Shown here in pieces: positions 55,511-64,000 of a DNA stretch of 64,000 nt. Origin of the DNA: Zantedeschia hybrid cultivar. Lineage: Eukaryota; Streptophyta; Magnoliopsida; Alismatales; Araceae. The notes under the pieces were generated by a model. The model was not told the DNA's origin. It searched no databases and saw only the letters and a list, made by a program, of their open reading frames with translations. The DNA lies in NCBI GenBank assembly GCA_030544215.1, contig JARZZO010000011.1, positions 7,798,001 through 7,862,000 of the forward strand, in the 5' to 3' direction. A program made the position numbers and the translations under genes. The number at the start of each line of letters is the position of its first letter. Position 1 is the stretch's first letter.

Positions 55511-56030
55511 TTCCGACGATTGAGGGACACCGGTGGGACTGGCGTGTATCGGGGTCGATTTCAGGGTATAACGTCCCTTTGGGGCGAATTCGACCGTTTA
55601 CGGCACATCGATGGGACTATATCGTATGGGACTATAGCATATGGGTATGCCGATGGGATTATGACTTGCGAGGGGAATTTTGGGGTATAACATTTCCAGG
55701 GAGGCGAACGAGAAAATCTTTACCCTTCGTGACATACCAGTGGGACTAGAGTATGTGAAGGGAAAAATTCAGGATATAACGCCTCCTCGGGGCGGCAGTG
55801 AGAAAATTTCAGGCTACCATGCCTTCTTGGGGTAAAGGAATCTCCTCAATCCCCTTTATGGTATGTCGGTGGGACTAAATTATGCCAAGGGGGATCCAGG
55901 ATATATTACCTCCTTGGGGCAGTAGGGAAATTCTCGACCCTTTTATGATATGCCAGAGGGACCGGTGTGTGCCCAGGGGGGGCTTGGCGCATAATGCCTC
56001 CTTGGGACATAATTCTGGGGTTTAACGCCT
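55511..56030. repeat. Intermediate degenerate repeats of element 2
   Basis: Irregular units carry GTGGGACT, AGGATATAACGCCTCCTCGG and GGGGCGGCAGTGAGAAA words. The block is homologous to 19906-20455 of element 1. Confidence 0.75.
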
Positions 56031-57465
56031 TTTGTAGGCGAATGTCGGACTTTAGCGCCTTCCGTGGGCGAAGTATGGATTTTCGAAATTTAACGCTTTC
56101 CGTAGGCGAATATGAAATTCGGGATTTAAAGCCTCCCGTGGGCAAGTTTCGGAGTTTAACGCCTTCCGTGGGCGAAGTATGGATTTTCGGAATTTAACGC
56201 CTTCCGTAGGCGAATATGAAATTCGGGATTTAAAGCCTCCCGTGGGCAAGTTTCGGAGTTTAACGCCTTCCGTGGGCGAATATATGGGTTTCTGGGATTT
56301 AATGCCTCCCGTAGGCAAATTCCGGAGTTTAACGCCTTCCATGGGCGAAGTATGGATTTTCGGAATTTAACGCCTTCCGTAGGCGAATATGAAATTCGGG
56401 ATTTAAAGCCTCCCGTGGGCAAGTTTCGGAGTTTAACGCCTTCCGTGGGCGAATATATGGGTTTCTGGGATTTAATGCCTCCCGTAGGCAAATTCCGGAG
56501 TTTAACGCCTTCCGTAGGCGAAGTATGGATTTTCGGAATTTAACACCTTCCGTAGGCGAATATGAAATTCGGGATTTAAAGCCTCCCGTGGGCAAGTTTC
56601 GGAGTTTAACGCCTTCCGTGGGTGAATATATGGGTTTCTGGGATTTAATGCCTCCTGTAGGCAAATTTCGGAGTTTAACGCCTTCCGTGGGCGAAGTATG
56701 GATTTTCGGAATTTAACGCCTTCCGTAGGCGAATATGAAATTCGGGATTTAAAGCCTCCCGTGGGCAAGTTTCGGAGTTTAACGCCTTCCGTGGGCGAAT
56801 ATATGGGTTTCTGGGATTTAATGCCTCCCGTAGGCAAATTCCGGAGTTTAACGCCTTCCGTGGGCGAATATATGGGTTTCTGGGATTTAATGCCTCCCGT
56901 AGGCAAATTCCGGAGTTTAACGCCTTCCGTGGGCGAAGTATGGATTTTCGGAATTTAACGCCTTCCGTAGGCGAATATGAAATTCGGGATTTAAAGCCTC
57001 CCGTGGGCAAGTTTCGGAGTTTAACGCCTTCCGTGGGCGAATATATGGGTTTCTGGGATTTAATGCCTCCCGTGGGCAAATTCCGGAGTTTAACGCCTTC
57101 TGTGGGCGAAGTATGGATTTTCGGAATTTAACGCCTTCCGTAGGCGAATATGAAATTCGGGATTTGAAGCCTCCCGTGGGCAAGTTTCGGAGTTTAACGC
57201 CTTCCGTGGGCGAATATATGGGTTTCTGGGATTTAATGCCTCCTGTAGGCAAATTCCGGAGTTTAACGCCTTCCGTGGGCGAAGTATGGATTTTCGGAAT
57301 TTAACGCCTTCCGTAGGCGAATATGAAATTCGGGATTTGAAGCCTCCCGTGGGCAAGTTTCGGAGTTTAACGCCTTCCGTGGGCGAATATATGGGTTTCT
57401 GGGATTTAATGCCTCCCGTAGGCAAATTCCGGAGTTTAACGCCTTCCGTGGGCGAAGTATGAATT
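56031..57465. repeat. Tandem array 2 of element 2 with a 173-bp higher-order unit
   Basis: Short subunits with GTTTAACGCCTTCCGT and GGGCGAA are organised into a higher-order repeat of 173 bp. Its landmark GGCGAAGTATGGATTTTCGG recurs near 56346, 56519, 56692, 56934 and 57107. One interval is 242 bp because a 69-bp subunit pair is duplicated. The ORFs on both strands across it are periodicity artefacts. Element 1 has only about 280 bp of this array. Confidence 0.94.
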
Positions 57466-57953
57466 ATTCATCGCATGATATTCCTGAAAGGAAAATATTT
57501 TCTTATTAAGTGAATCGCTCATGATGATATGACGTCTTTCGGGTATATGCCCGTGTATTACATCGCGTATAACAGGGACGGGGATTGTTCCCTCCGACTG
57601 CATCGAGCAGAAGAGCAAATTTTCCCACTTCCTTATCAAGTCGGGAGGTCATCGTCATCATCGCCTCGGTCGTAGCCCTTGATGGGACATTATTGTACCA
57701 CCAGTGTGGTACCAAGGGTTTATTCGTCATTGGCGACTCTGATATCCTCCCTGGGTAAGGATGTGGGAAAACTCAATCTCTGCCCTTAGCAGGCCAAGAG
57801 AGTTCTCCCCCCGCCGGGGAACAAGTATGCGGCTTTATGGGCCTATGTGCTCGCGCACGAGCATTATTGGCTTTCCTTGGCGCAGATGGCTCTTGTGCGG
57901 TGTTCCCCGACGAGTTGCCGGATTATTTTGTCTTTCAAGACATATATTGGGCT
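57466..57953 (-). other. 3' untranslated spacer after pol, element 2
   Basis: It is homologous to 20736-21229. No coding region was recognised. Confidence 0.6.
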
Positions 57954-60900
57954 TCACGGCACCGGTTTATGTTGCTGCTGCTGCTCAAGTTGATCATGTA
58001 CCGGAGCGTAGTACAACTTCATATGTCGGCCGTTCAATGGTGGGAAGGCCAGATTCCCTTTTTCATCCACCAGCCTATAAGCACCGCCTTCGTAGACTCT
58101 GCTCACTATGAAGGGTCCGACCCAGTTTGGTTTGAACTTATTTTTGGGCCGAGAGGCCATAACATCTTTATGTTTGACCATTACAAGGTCCCCCTTTTTG
58201 AAGGTTCTTTCTTTCACCAATTTATCGAATGCGCGAGACACTCGGGCCTGATATGTTTGCAGACGCTGATATGCTTGCAACCTTTCGCCTTCTAGGTCCG
58301 ACAGTTCCTCATAGCGTCTTTGAGTTTCGCTCATGTCGTCTTCCAGCACCCTATAATGCAGGGCGACCCTATAAGACGCGAGCTCTATCTCTATCGGGAT
58401 TATGGCTTCTGCTCCATAGACTAAAGAGTATGGGGAGCATCCCGTTGGGGTTTTGTAGACAGTGCGGTAGGCCCATAATGCTTCATGCATCTTCTCGTCC
58501 CAATCTCGCTTTCGCCCCCCACAGATCTTCACCAGAAGTTTACACAGGGTTTTATTGAAGGCTTCTGCCATCCCATTGGCTTGGGGGTAATATACTGAAG
58601 ACGCATTCCAGTCTATATGGAATTTGGCTGCCATCTTATATATTGTTTGATTTTTGAATGGCGTGCCATTATCTGATGTGATCCGGCTAGGAGTTCCGAA
58701 TCGGTATATGATATTATGTCTGACGAAGCGTGATACTGTTTTGCCAGTCACTTCTTTCAAAGGAATGGCTTCTGCCCAACGAGTAAAATATTCCGTTGCG
58801 GCAAGAATGTATTTACATCCCCGGGATGACGGCGTCAATGGTCCCACGACGTCCATTCCCCAATGGGCAAAAGGCCATGTTGGGGTTGTCGGATGCAAGT
58901 AATTGGGAGGTCGCCTAGGAATAGGTCCATAGGCTTGGCATTGGGGGCAGCTTCTCGCCATTTTCTCGCAGTCTGCGAACATGGTTGGCCAATAGAAGCC
59001 TTTATTTTTAATGTTGATCTTCATTTTCGCGCCTGACTGATGAGCTCCGCACATCCCGGCATGAACTTCCTTCATTATTTTGCGGGACTCCATTGGGGAA
59101 AGACACCGGAGTAGAACTGCATTTTTGTCTTGAGGAACAAGGCGATATAGTATGCCATCTATCAGCTGATACGAAGTTGCTCTTCGAAGCAGCTGGATTC
59201 TTTCGGCTTTGCTATCGGGGAGCCAGCCATTCTTTATTTTGATGATAGGGACACGCCAATCATCACCCTCTTGGGTATTATGGTCTTCCAGTGCATTGAT
59301 CTCAAATACTGTCAGACCATCTCTTTCATTTAATGAGGTGGGGAAGAGTCTCCTATCCCTCACAACTATTTCAGCTTCACCTTCGGGAGGCAATTTTAGC
59401 GATGCCGCTAATTTAGCTAATGCATCGGCCTGGGCATTCTGGCCTCTTCTGATATGTTCTATGGCGAAGGTATAGAATTTTTCGCTTAGCCGGACAGCCG
59501 CCGCATGATAAGCTATTAATTCGGTCTTCCTGACCTCGAATATGCCGAGAATTTGTCGGATGACCAACAGGGAATCTCCGTATACCTGGATACATCTGAC
59601 GCCTATTTCTAAGGCAATTTCTAGCCTTACAATTAGAGCTTCATATTCTGCCTCATTATTGGTCAGGGATTCCATTAAGGCACATGAGTGGTGCAATATC
59701 CCACTTTCCGGGGTGACTAGGACCAAGCCAGCTCCCGCCTTTGTGGTGGATGTGCCATCCGTCTTTATAATGGTTCTCGAAGCCCCATCGAAGTATAGCT
59801 GCCATGACTTTACTTCTGCCTGCTGCACTTCCAATATTTTCTGTGCAGGCAAGACTTCTTCATCCGGCAATTCATTATTTAGAGGGGAAGTTTCAGGAAT
59901 TGGGTGTGCCGCCAAGAATTCAGCCATACCCTGTCCTTTTATCGCCTTCTGGGGAACAAAGGTAATATCGAACTCCATAAGGAGTAAGGCCCATTTTCCT
60001 AACCTCCCAGACAACACAGGCTGGCGCAGTAGGAATTTTAGCAGATCAAACCGTGATATGAGTTTGACCTCATGTGCCAACAAATAATGTCTCAGCTTCT
60101 TTGTGGCGAATATAAGTGCCAAGCACATCTTTTCTGTTGGTGTATATCGGTGTTCAGGACCCACCAACATCCTGCTGAGGTAATAGAGCGGTTGCTCTTT
60201 CCCATCCTCATTTTCTTGCGCCAGTAAAGCTCCCAAGGAAGCATCCAAGGCTGCAATATAGAGTATGAGTGGTTTACCCTTTATGGGTGCCCCCAGCACT
60301 GGCGGCTTGAGGAGGTATTCCTTTATATCATCAAGTGCTTTCTGACATTCTTTGTCCCAAATAAATGGGGCTCCTTTCTTCGTCAATCTTGAGAAGGGCC
60401 TGCACCTTCCAGATAGGTTGGAGACAAACCTCCTGATATAGGCCAACCTGCCTTGCAAGGATCTAAGCTCGGTTAGAGTCCTGGGAGAGGGCAGTTCCCT
60501 GATTGCCTTGATTTTATCGGGGTCGATCTCGATTCCCCTATATCGGACTATGAAGCCCAAAAACTTCCCGCTGGAGACACCGAAGGCGCACTTCATGGGG
60601 TTCATTTTAAGCTGATATTGGCGAAGCCTTTCGAAGACCTTTCGTAAGTCCCCGAGATGATCGTCTTTCTTTGTAGATTTCACGACGAGGTCATCAACAT
60701 AGCATTCGACCAAATTATGCAACATTTCATCAAATATTTTGGTCATGGCCCTTTGGTATGTGGCACCAGCATTCTTCAGACCGAAGGGCATTCTTTTATA
60801 ATTGAATATTCCTTTCGGAGTGCGAAAGGCCGTATGATTTTTATCCTTGAGGGCCATTCTAATCTGATTATAGCCCGATGACCCGTCCATGAAAGACAAG

Positions 60901-61277
60901 GCTTCATATCCTGTGGTGACATCCACCATAGTTTCGGTTATTGGCAATGGGAAGTCATCCTTCGGACATGCCTTATTCAAGTCACGAAAGTCAATGCAGA
61001 CTCGGACTTGGCCGTTCTTTTTCTTCACTGGCACAATATTTGCCAGCCATATTGGGTATATGCATTCTTCGATGAAGTCAACTTCTCGCATCTTGTCAAC
61101 TTCGACATTCACCATGATTTCTAATTCAGGGCGCATCCGCCTCTGCGTTTGCTTTATCGGCTTGACTTCTGGGAGAATTGATAATTCATGCTCCGCTACT
61201 GAAGGGTCCAGGCCAGGCATTTCTTTATAATTCCAGGCGAAACAATCTTTGAATTCTATTAAGAGTTTGGTGTACAC
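57954..61277 (-). CDS. Pol of element 2: RT, RNase H, archaeal-type RNase H, integrase (1,107 aa open)
   Basis: From the N-terminus: RT (VCIDFRDLNKACPKD, FMDGSSGYNQI, CYVDDLVVKS, GKFLGFIVRYRGIEIDPDKI); a Ty3-type RNase H with ALDASLGALLAQ but a divergent ISRFDLLKFLL in place of the usual acidic DH motif; the extra RNase H (YFDGASR, NNEAEYEAL, VYGDSLLVI); then integrase (HAGMCGAH...CPQCQ, WGMDVVGPL, ITSDNGTPF, NGMAEAFNKTL). There is no chromodomain. This order identifies the Tat lineage. All catalytic motifs of RT and integrase are visible. The ORF start is only the position after a TAA (61287) where element 1 has an AAA lysine codon; the natural product begins in gag. Confidence 0.95.
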   Translation of the reverse strand: MYTKLLIEFKDCFAWNYKEMPGLDPSVAEHELSILPEVKPIKQTQRRMRPELEIMVNVEVDKMREVDFIEECIYPIWLANIVPVKKKNGQVRVCIDFRDLNKACPKDDFPLPITETMVDVTTGYEALSFMDGSSGYNQIRMALKDKNHTAFRTPKGIFNYKRMPFGLKNAGATYQRAMTKIFDEMLHNLVECYVDDLVVKSTKKDDHLGDLRKVFERLRQYQLKMNPMKCAFGVSSGKFLGFIVRYRGIEIDPDKIKAIRELPSPRTLTELRSLQGRLAYIRRFVSNLSGRCRPFSRLTKKGAPFIWDKECQKALDDIKEYLLKPPVLGAPIKGKPLILYIAALDASLGALLAQENEDGKEQPLYYLSRMLVGPEHRYTPTEKMCLALIFATKKLRHYLLAHEVKLISRFDLLKFLLRQPVLSGRLGKWALLLMEFDITFVPQKAIKGQGMAEFLAAHPIPETSPLNNELPDEEVLPAQKILEVQQAEVKSWQLYFDGASRTIIKTDGTSTTKAGAGLVLVTPESGILHHSCALMESLTNNEAEYEALIVRLEIALEIGVRCIQVYGDSLLVIRQILGIFEVRKTELIAYHAAAVRLSEKFYTFAIEHIRRGQNAQADALAKLAASLKLPPEGEAEIVVRDRRLFPTSLNERDGLTVFEINALEDHNTQEGDDWRVPIIKIKNGWLPDSKAERIQLLRRATSYQLIDGILYRLVPQDKNAVLLRCLSPMESRKIMKEVHAGMCGAHQSGAKMKINIKNKGFYWPTMFADCEKMARSCPQCQAYGPIPRRPPNYLHPTTPTWPFAHWGMDVVGPLTPSSRGCKYILAATEYFTRWAEAIPLKEVTGKTVSRFVRHNIIYRFGTPSRITSDNGTPFKNQTIYKMAAKFHIDWNASSVYYPQANGMAEAFNKTLCKLLVKICGGRKRDWDEKMHEALWAYRTVYKTPTGCSPYSLVYGAEAIIPIEIELASYRVALHYRVLEDDMSETQRRYEELSDLEGERLQAYQRLQTYQARVSRAFDKLVKERTFKKGDLVMVKHKDVMASRPKNKFKPNWVGPFIVSRVYEGGAYRLVDEKGNLAFPPLNGRHMKLYYAPVHDQLEQQQQHKPVP

Positions 61278-61286
61278 CTGTCTTTC

Positions 61287-63545
61287 TTAATCACTCAGGA
61301 GGGCGCTGAGGAAAACCGGCCGAGGGTCTTCTGGTTTGCCGAGGTTGATCTCTACCAGTTCGTCGACCGTGGCTTGTCCTCCATCTTCTATCTCTCGAGG
61401 AGCTGGCTGAAGATCGATGAAGTCCTCATCTTCATCCATATCGGCCGAACAGGCTTCCTGCCATTCGCCTGTATTTTTATGTGGGTCTTGGGAGATCGCA
61501 TCAGCGGCTTCCGAAGATGTCTTTTGCCTTTCCATATTGGTATCGCGGCTTTTATTTGTGTACTGGGAAGGCCCTGTCGGACATTGCTCCCGTTCACAAA
61601 TGGCATTTATTCCAGCTGAGACCGTTTCAACAGATAGGGGGATTTCTTCATTTCTATCTCCCGAACTGTTAAGCTCAATCTGGCCGGTTGGTTCCTCTAC
61701 TCCCGATAGTAGGCTCACCATATGGATTGCATATGGGGTGGAAGACCCCTGGCGTGGCCTATATCCAAGGCCTCTTCTATCTGGATTGGATGACTGCCCC
61801 CTGACTTGTGCAGGGTGCCATAATTCTCGAAAGAATTTATTCCTGGCTGCACTTTGCCTTTCTGGGATGCTTTGGCGTTTGCACATTTGTCTTATATATT
61901 GGGGCATATCGTCCATTTCTTGGACCACTTCTTCGACTTCCGGTCGGACATTTTCATGTCCGAAACCGTCTTCGGGAGGATCCTCTGGCGCGAAATCTCC
62001 CTTATAAAATATGATACGCCGCCCGTCTTTGTGACGGACTGTGAAGGTCTTCAATTCTTCCACAGTGTAGACTTCTCTGGGGAATATGGGCTTTGTAAGG
62101 CCGGGAGGTATGCATATGCCGGCCTCTATATCTTTGCTAATGGTATTAGCTTGTAAATTGATGTCCGGCCTACCAAATTTAACCGACTTTCGTTGAGACT
62201 GGCCGGGCTTCATTCCTTGCCGGAACCTAGCAGCCTTATCTTCGTTAATTGTAATTCCGCCCTCCTCATCGGAAGACTTATCGGCTATCTTCTTCCCCTT
62301 ATGACGGCTTTCGCCAGTCGTGGGGTCTGAAGCTTTATCAAAGTATAATTGTGCGTCTGCCAGATGGCAGTCATATGCTTTGAATGGCTCTAAATCGGCA
62401 AATATCCGGTGTTGCTCACCATCTTTTGTATATTTGAGGCATTGATGGAGAGTCGAAGGCACCACCCAATTCCTATGTAACCAAGGCCTACCGAGTAGCG
62501 CCTTGAAGGAAGTATTGGAGTCGACTATGAGAAAGGACACTTGGGTCACCCAATCGTTCAGGCATAGCTCCACATCAACTCGACCGAGGGCCTCTTCCGC
62601 CTCTTGGTTGAATCCCGATATCGTTATGCCTTGCACCTTTTTCATATATGGGGTGAGGTATAACGCCTGAAATGTTTTGAGGGGTAGTATATTTACGGCA
62701 GAGCCTGAGTCTACCAATATTCTATCGACCTCCCGGCCATTGATTTTGCCCCGCATGTATAGCAGTCTATTGTGGCATGGTGATGATAACAGCATATCAT
62801 CATCGGTAAAAGCTACCGTAGCCTCATATGTTTCATATGCTTGAGCCTTTATTTCGGCCATATGGACCTCATATGTTTCAGGGTTTTGCAAGGCAGTAAT
62901 CAACGCCTCTCTTAATTCCTTGCTCAAGGCTATTGCTTCCCATATGCTAAGGGATGCTGGCATTCTTTTCATATTCTGCAACACCTTTCGATCCGCCCTG
63001 GCTCGGGCTTGTTCGATAGGAGGCATTATTTCTGCCATACTGTGAAGGGTCTCCTTCAAGGCCTTTGACTTCTCCCCTGAAGTCGAGGATTCTTCTGTCT
63101 GCATTTCCCCTTTCGTAGGATCAATTTGTGTTTCTTCGGCGAATAATTTCGCCAAAGTCTCGACTCCCTCTGCGGGGTTTGGCTGGACCAAAGGGTTTAT
63201 CTCTCCCGGCTCCTTGATGGATTGAGCATTTTCTGCTTGCGGAGAACATTCTTCTTCATCAGAAGAAGGGCAGAAGTGGACATTACCCCGGATTTCTGGC
63301 CTCGGAATTGGCCCTGGGATTTCTCCCCTGAAATAGATGATTTTATCTTGGTTGGGTTGATTCTCATCCGGATCGCTATTGCGGTCTCGACCTCGGCCTC
63401 GGCCTCGGCCTTGATTCCGGTTTCTCCGATTCCCCTTCCTTTGATAGGTGGCCAAAGGGGACCCGATTTCCGGCGGAGCGTGGCTCGCTTCGCTGCTGGG
63501 GATATCTTGCAGTTGAGCCGACACCACATGACATGCTCGATATTG
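61287..63545 (-). CDS. Gag C-terminal part and protease of element 2
   Basis: This continuous frame covers the Arg/Gly-rich gag end (GRGRGRGRDRN), an acidic linker, retropepsin (ILVDSGSAVNILPL, LLGRPWLHRN) and the acidic connector toward RT. It reads through the position where element 1 has the TAG at 26097, showing that gag and protease share a frame in the family. It ends at the TAA (61287) that separates it from RT. Confidence 0.9.
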   Translation of the reverse strand, partial: QYRACHVVSAQLQDIPSSEASHAPPEIGSPLATYQRKGNRRNRNQGRGRGRGRDRNSDPDENQPNQDKIIYFRGEIPGPIPRPEIRGNVHFCPSSDEEECSPQAENAQSIKEPGEINPLVQPNPAEGVETLAKLFAEETQIDPTKGEMQTEESSTSGEKSKALKETLHSMAEIMPPIEQARARADRKVLQNMKRMPASLSIWEAIALSKELREALITALQNPETYEVHMAEIKAQAYETYEATVAFTDDDMLLSSPCHNRLLYMRGKINGREVDRILVDSGSAVNILPLKTFQALYLTPYMKKVQGITISGFNQEAEEALGRVDVELCLNDWVTQVSFLIVDSNTSFKALLGRPWLHRNWVVPSTLHQCLKYTKDGEQHRIFADLEPFKAYDCHLADAQLYFDKASDPTTGESRHKGKKIADKSSDEEGGITINEDKAARFRQGMKPGQSQRKSVKFGRPDINLQANTISKDIEAGICIPPGLTKPIFPREVYTVEELKTFTVRHKDGRRIIFYKGDFAPEDPPEDGFGHENVRPEVEEVVQEMDDMPQYIRQMCKRQSIPERQSAARNKFFRELWHPAQVRGQSSNPDRRGLGYRPRQGSSTPYAIHMVSLLSGVEEPTGQIELNSSGDRNEEIPLSVETVSAGINAICEREQCPTGPSQYTNKSRDTNMERQKTSSEAADAISQDPHKNTGEWQEACSADMDEDEDFIDLQPAPREIEDGGQATVDELVEINLGKPEDPRPVFLSALLSD

Positions 63546-64000
63546 TTAGCCCGTCATCCCAGAATAAGCTAACATCGTCCGGAATGGAGAGTACGTCCTC
63601 ACTAGCCTTTTGCATGCGTCCCTGGAGGTCCAACAGCCACGCTCTGAGGCGAGCTCGCCGGTCGAACTCTTCCCATGGAATATATTGATTCAGAGGGACA
63701 TCCTCTGTGGGCCGACTTGGCTGATATTCTTCTAATTCGTCGATGATTTTCTGCAACCTTCGAAGTGGAGAGTTTTTGTCCTCAGACAGATTTATGGCAT
63801 TAGCAAGCATTTCTTGCTTCTTTAGCCTTCTCTTCTCACTTCTTTTTCTATTCTTTTCTTGTTTCTTTCTCCTTGCTGCTTCTTGAATGAAGCTGGGTTG
63901 GACTGGCATTTCTGGAAGTGGGTCGAAATGAACCACAGCTTTCCCTTTTGCCGTACGTGTTTGCAAGGATTTAGCCATTTTAGGCTTCTTTTTCTTCTTT
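63546..64000 (-). pseudogene. Gag of element 2, frameshifted and cut by the window edge
   Basis: It is homologous to gag residues encoded at about 26800-27270 of element 1 (KKQEKNRKRSEKRRL, LDLQGRMQKASEDVLSIPDD). A 20-bp deletion near 63546, relative to element 1, shifts the frame from the downstream part. The N-terminal gag domain and CHHC modules would lie beyond 64000. Confidence 0.85.

Larger units (their letters stand above)
44966..64000 (-). mobile_element. Giant Ty3/gypsy (Tat/Ogre-like) retrotransposon, element 2, cut by the window edge
   Basis: This is the same family and orientation as element 1, with the same order on the + strand: 3' LTR, polypurine tract, antisense PMD gene, tandem arrays, pol, then gag. 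At least 19 kb is present; the gag N-terminus, leader and 5' LTR are outside. Its pol is better preserved than in element 1 (one open frame of 1,107 residues), while its tandem arrays are larger. It has its own breaks: a TAA at 61287, a 20-bp deletion in gag near 63546 and a TGA in the PMD gene. It lies in the isoamylase intron after exon d. Confidence 0.95.

Noticed and set aside
56052..57425. Series of ORFs of 63-134 aa on both strands
   Set aside because: They are periodic translations of the tandem repeat array, open on both strands with the same phrase repeated. They are not genes.

Overview
This is nuclear DNA of a flowering plant with a repeat-rich genome. A few short spliced exons of a starch-metabolism gene sit in very long introns filled with plant-type transposable elements: two giant Ty3/gypsy elements, a degenerate Ty1/copia element, an L1-type LINE, a tRNA-derived SINE and foldback MITEs. 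I cannot name the species.

The host gene is on the + strand. Four consecutive exons (185-236, 5397-5459, 42617-42706, 42806-42878) encode a continuous segment of a plastid isoamylase-type starch debranching enzyme, closest to ISA3, including the conserved HDGF region. The introns between them are 5,160, 37,157 and 99 bp. The intron after the fourth exon runs at least to the window end (more than 21 kb). Earlier and later exons lie outside the window.

Intron 1 of the window (237-5396) holds GA/TG microsatellites and a cluster of related foldback MITEs. The 37-kb intron holds a SINE (7172-7454) and a decayed Ty1/copia element (about 8256-36111). That copia element is split by element 1, a 24.5-kb Ty3/gypsy element (9538-34039) with TG..CA LTRs and a perfect ACTCC target duplication. 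A LINE (36336-41636, 13-bp target duplication) follows. The next intron holds element 2 (44966 to beyond 64000), a second copy of the same family in the same orientation.

Both giant elements read gag-protease-RT-RNaseH-archaeal-type RNaseH-integrase on the - strand. They have no chromodomain, which places them in the Tat/Ogre-like part of Ty3/gypsy. Between pol and the 3' LTR they carry variable tandem-repeat arrays and a cargo gene on the opposite (+) strand.

The cargo gene is the most interesting object here. It is a spliced gene with ten coding exons encoding a protein of about 1,400 residues: a plant mobile domain (PMD) in the N-terminal part and a coiled coil at the C-terminus. Coding exons 2 to 10 have identical lengths in both copies and the frame closes over every junction. 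In a 120-bp stretch compared by eye, all 11 differences between the copies are synonymous. The LTR contains two divergent TATA boxes flanking an ACCGGT-rich GC island. One fits gag-pol transcription; the other fits a spliced leader leading into the PMD gene. Both copies are now damaged by in-frame stops, and element 1 also by frameshifts in pol.
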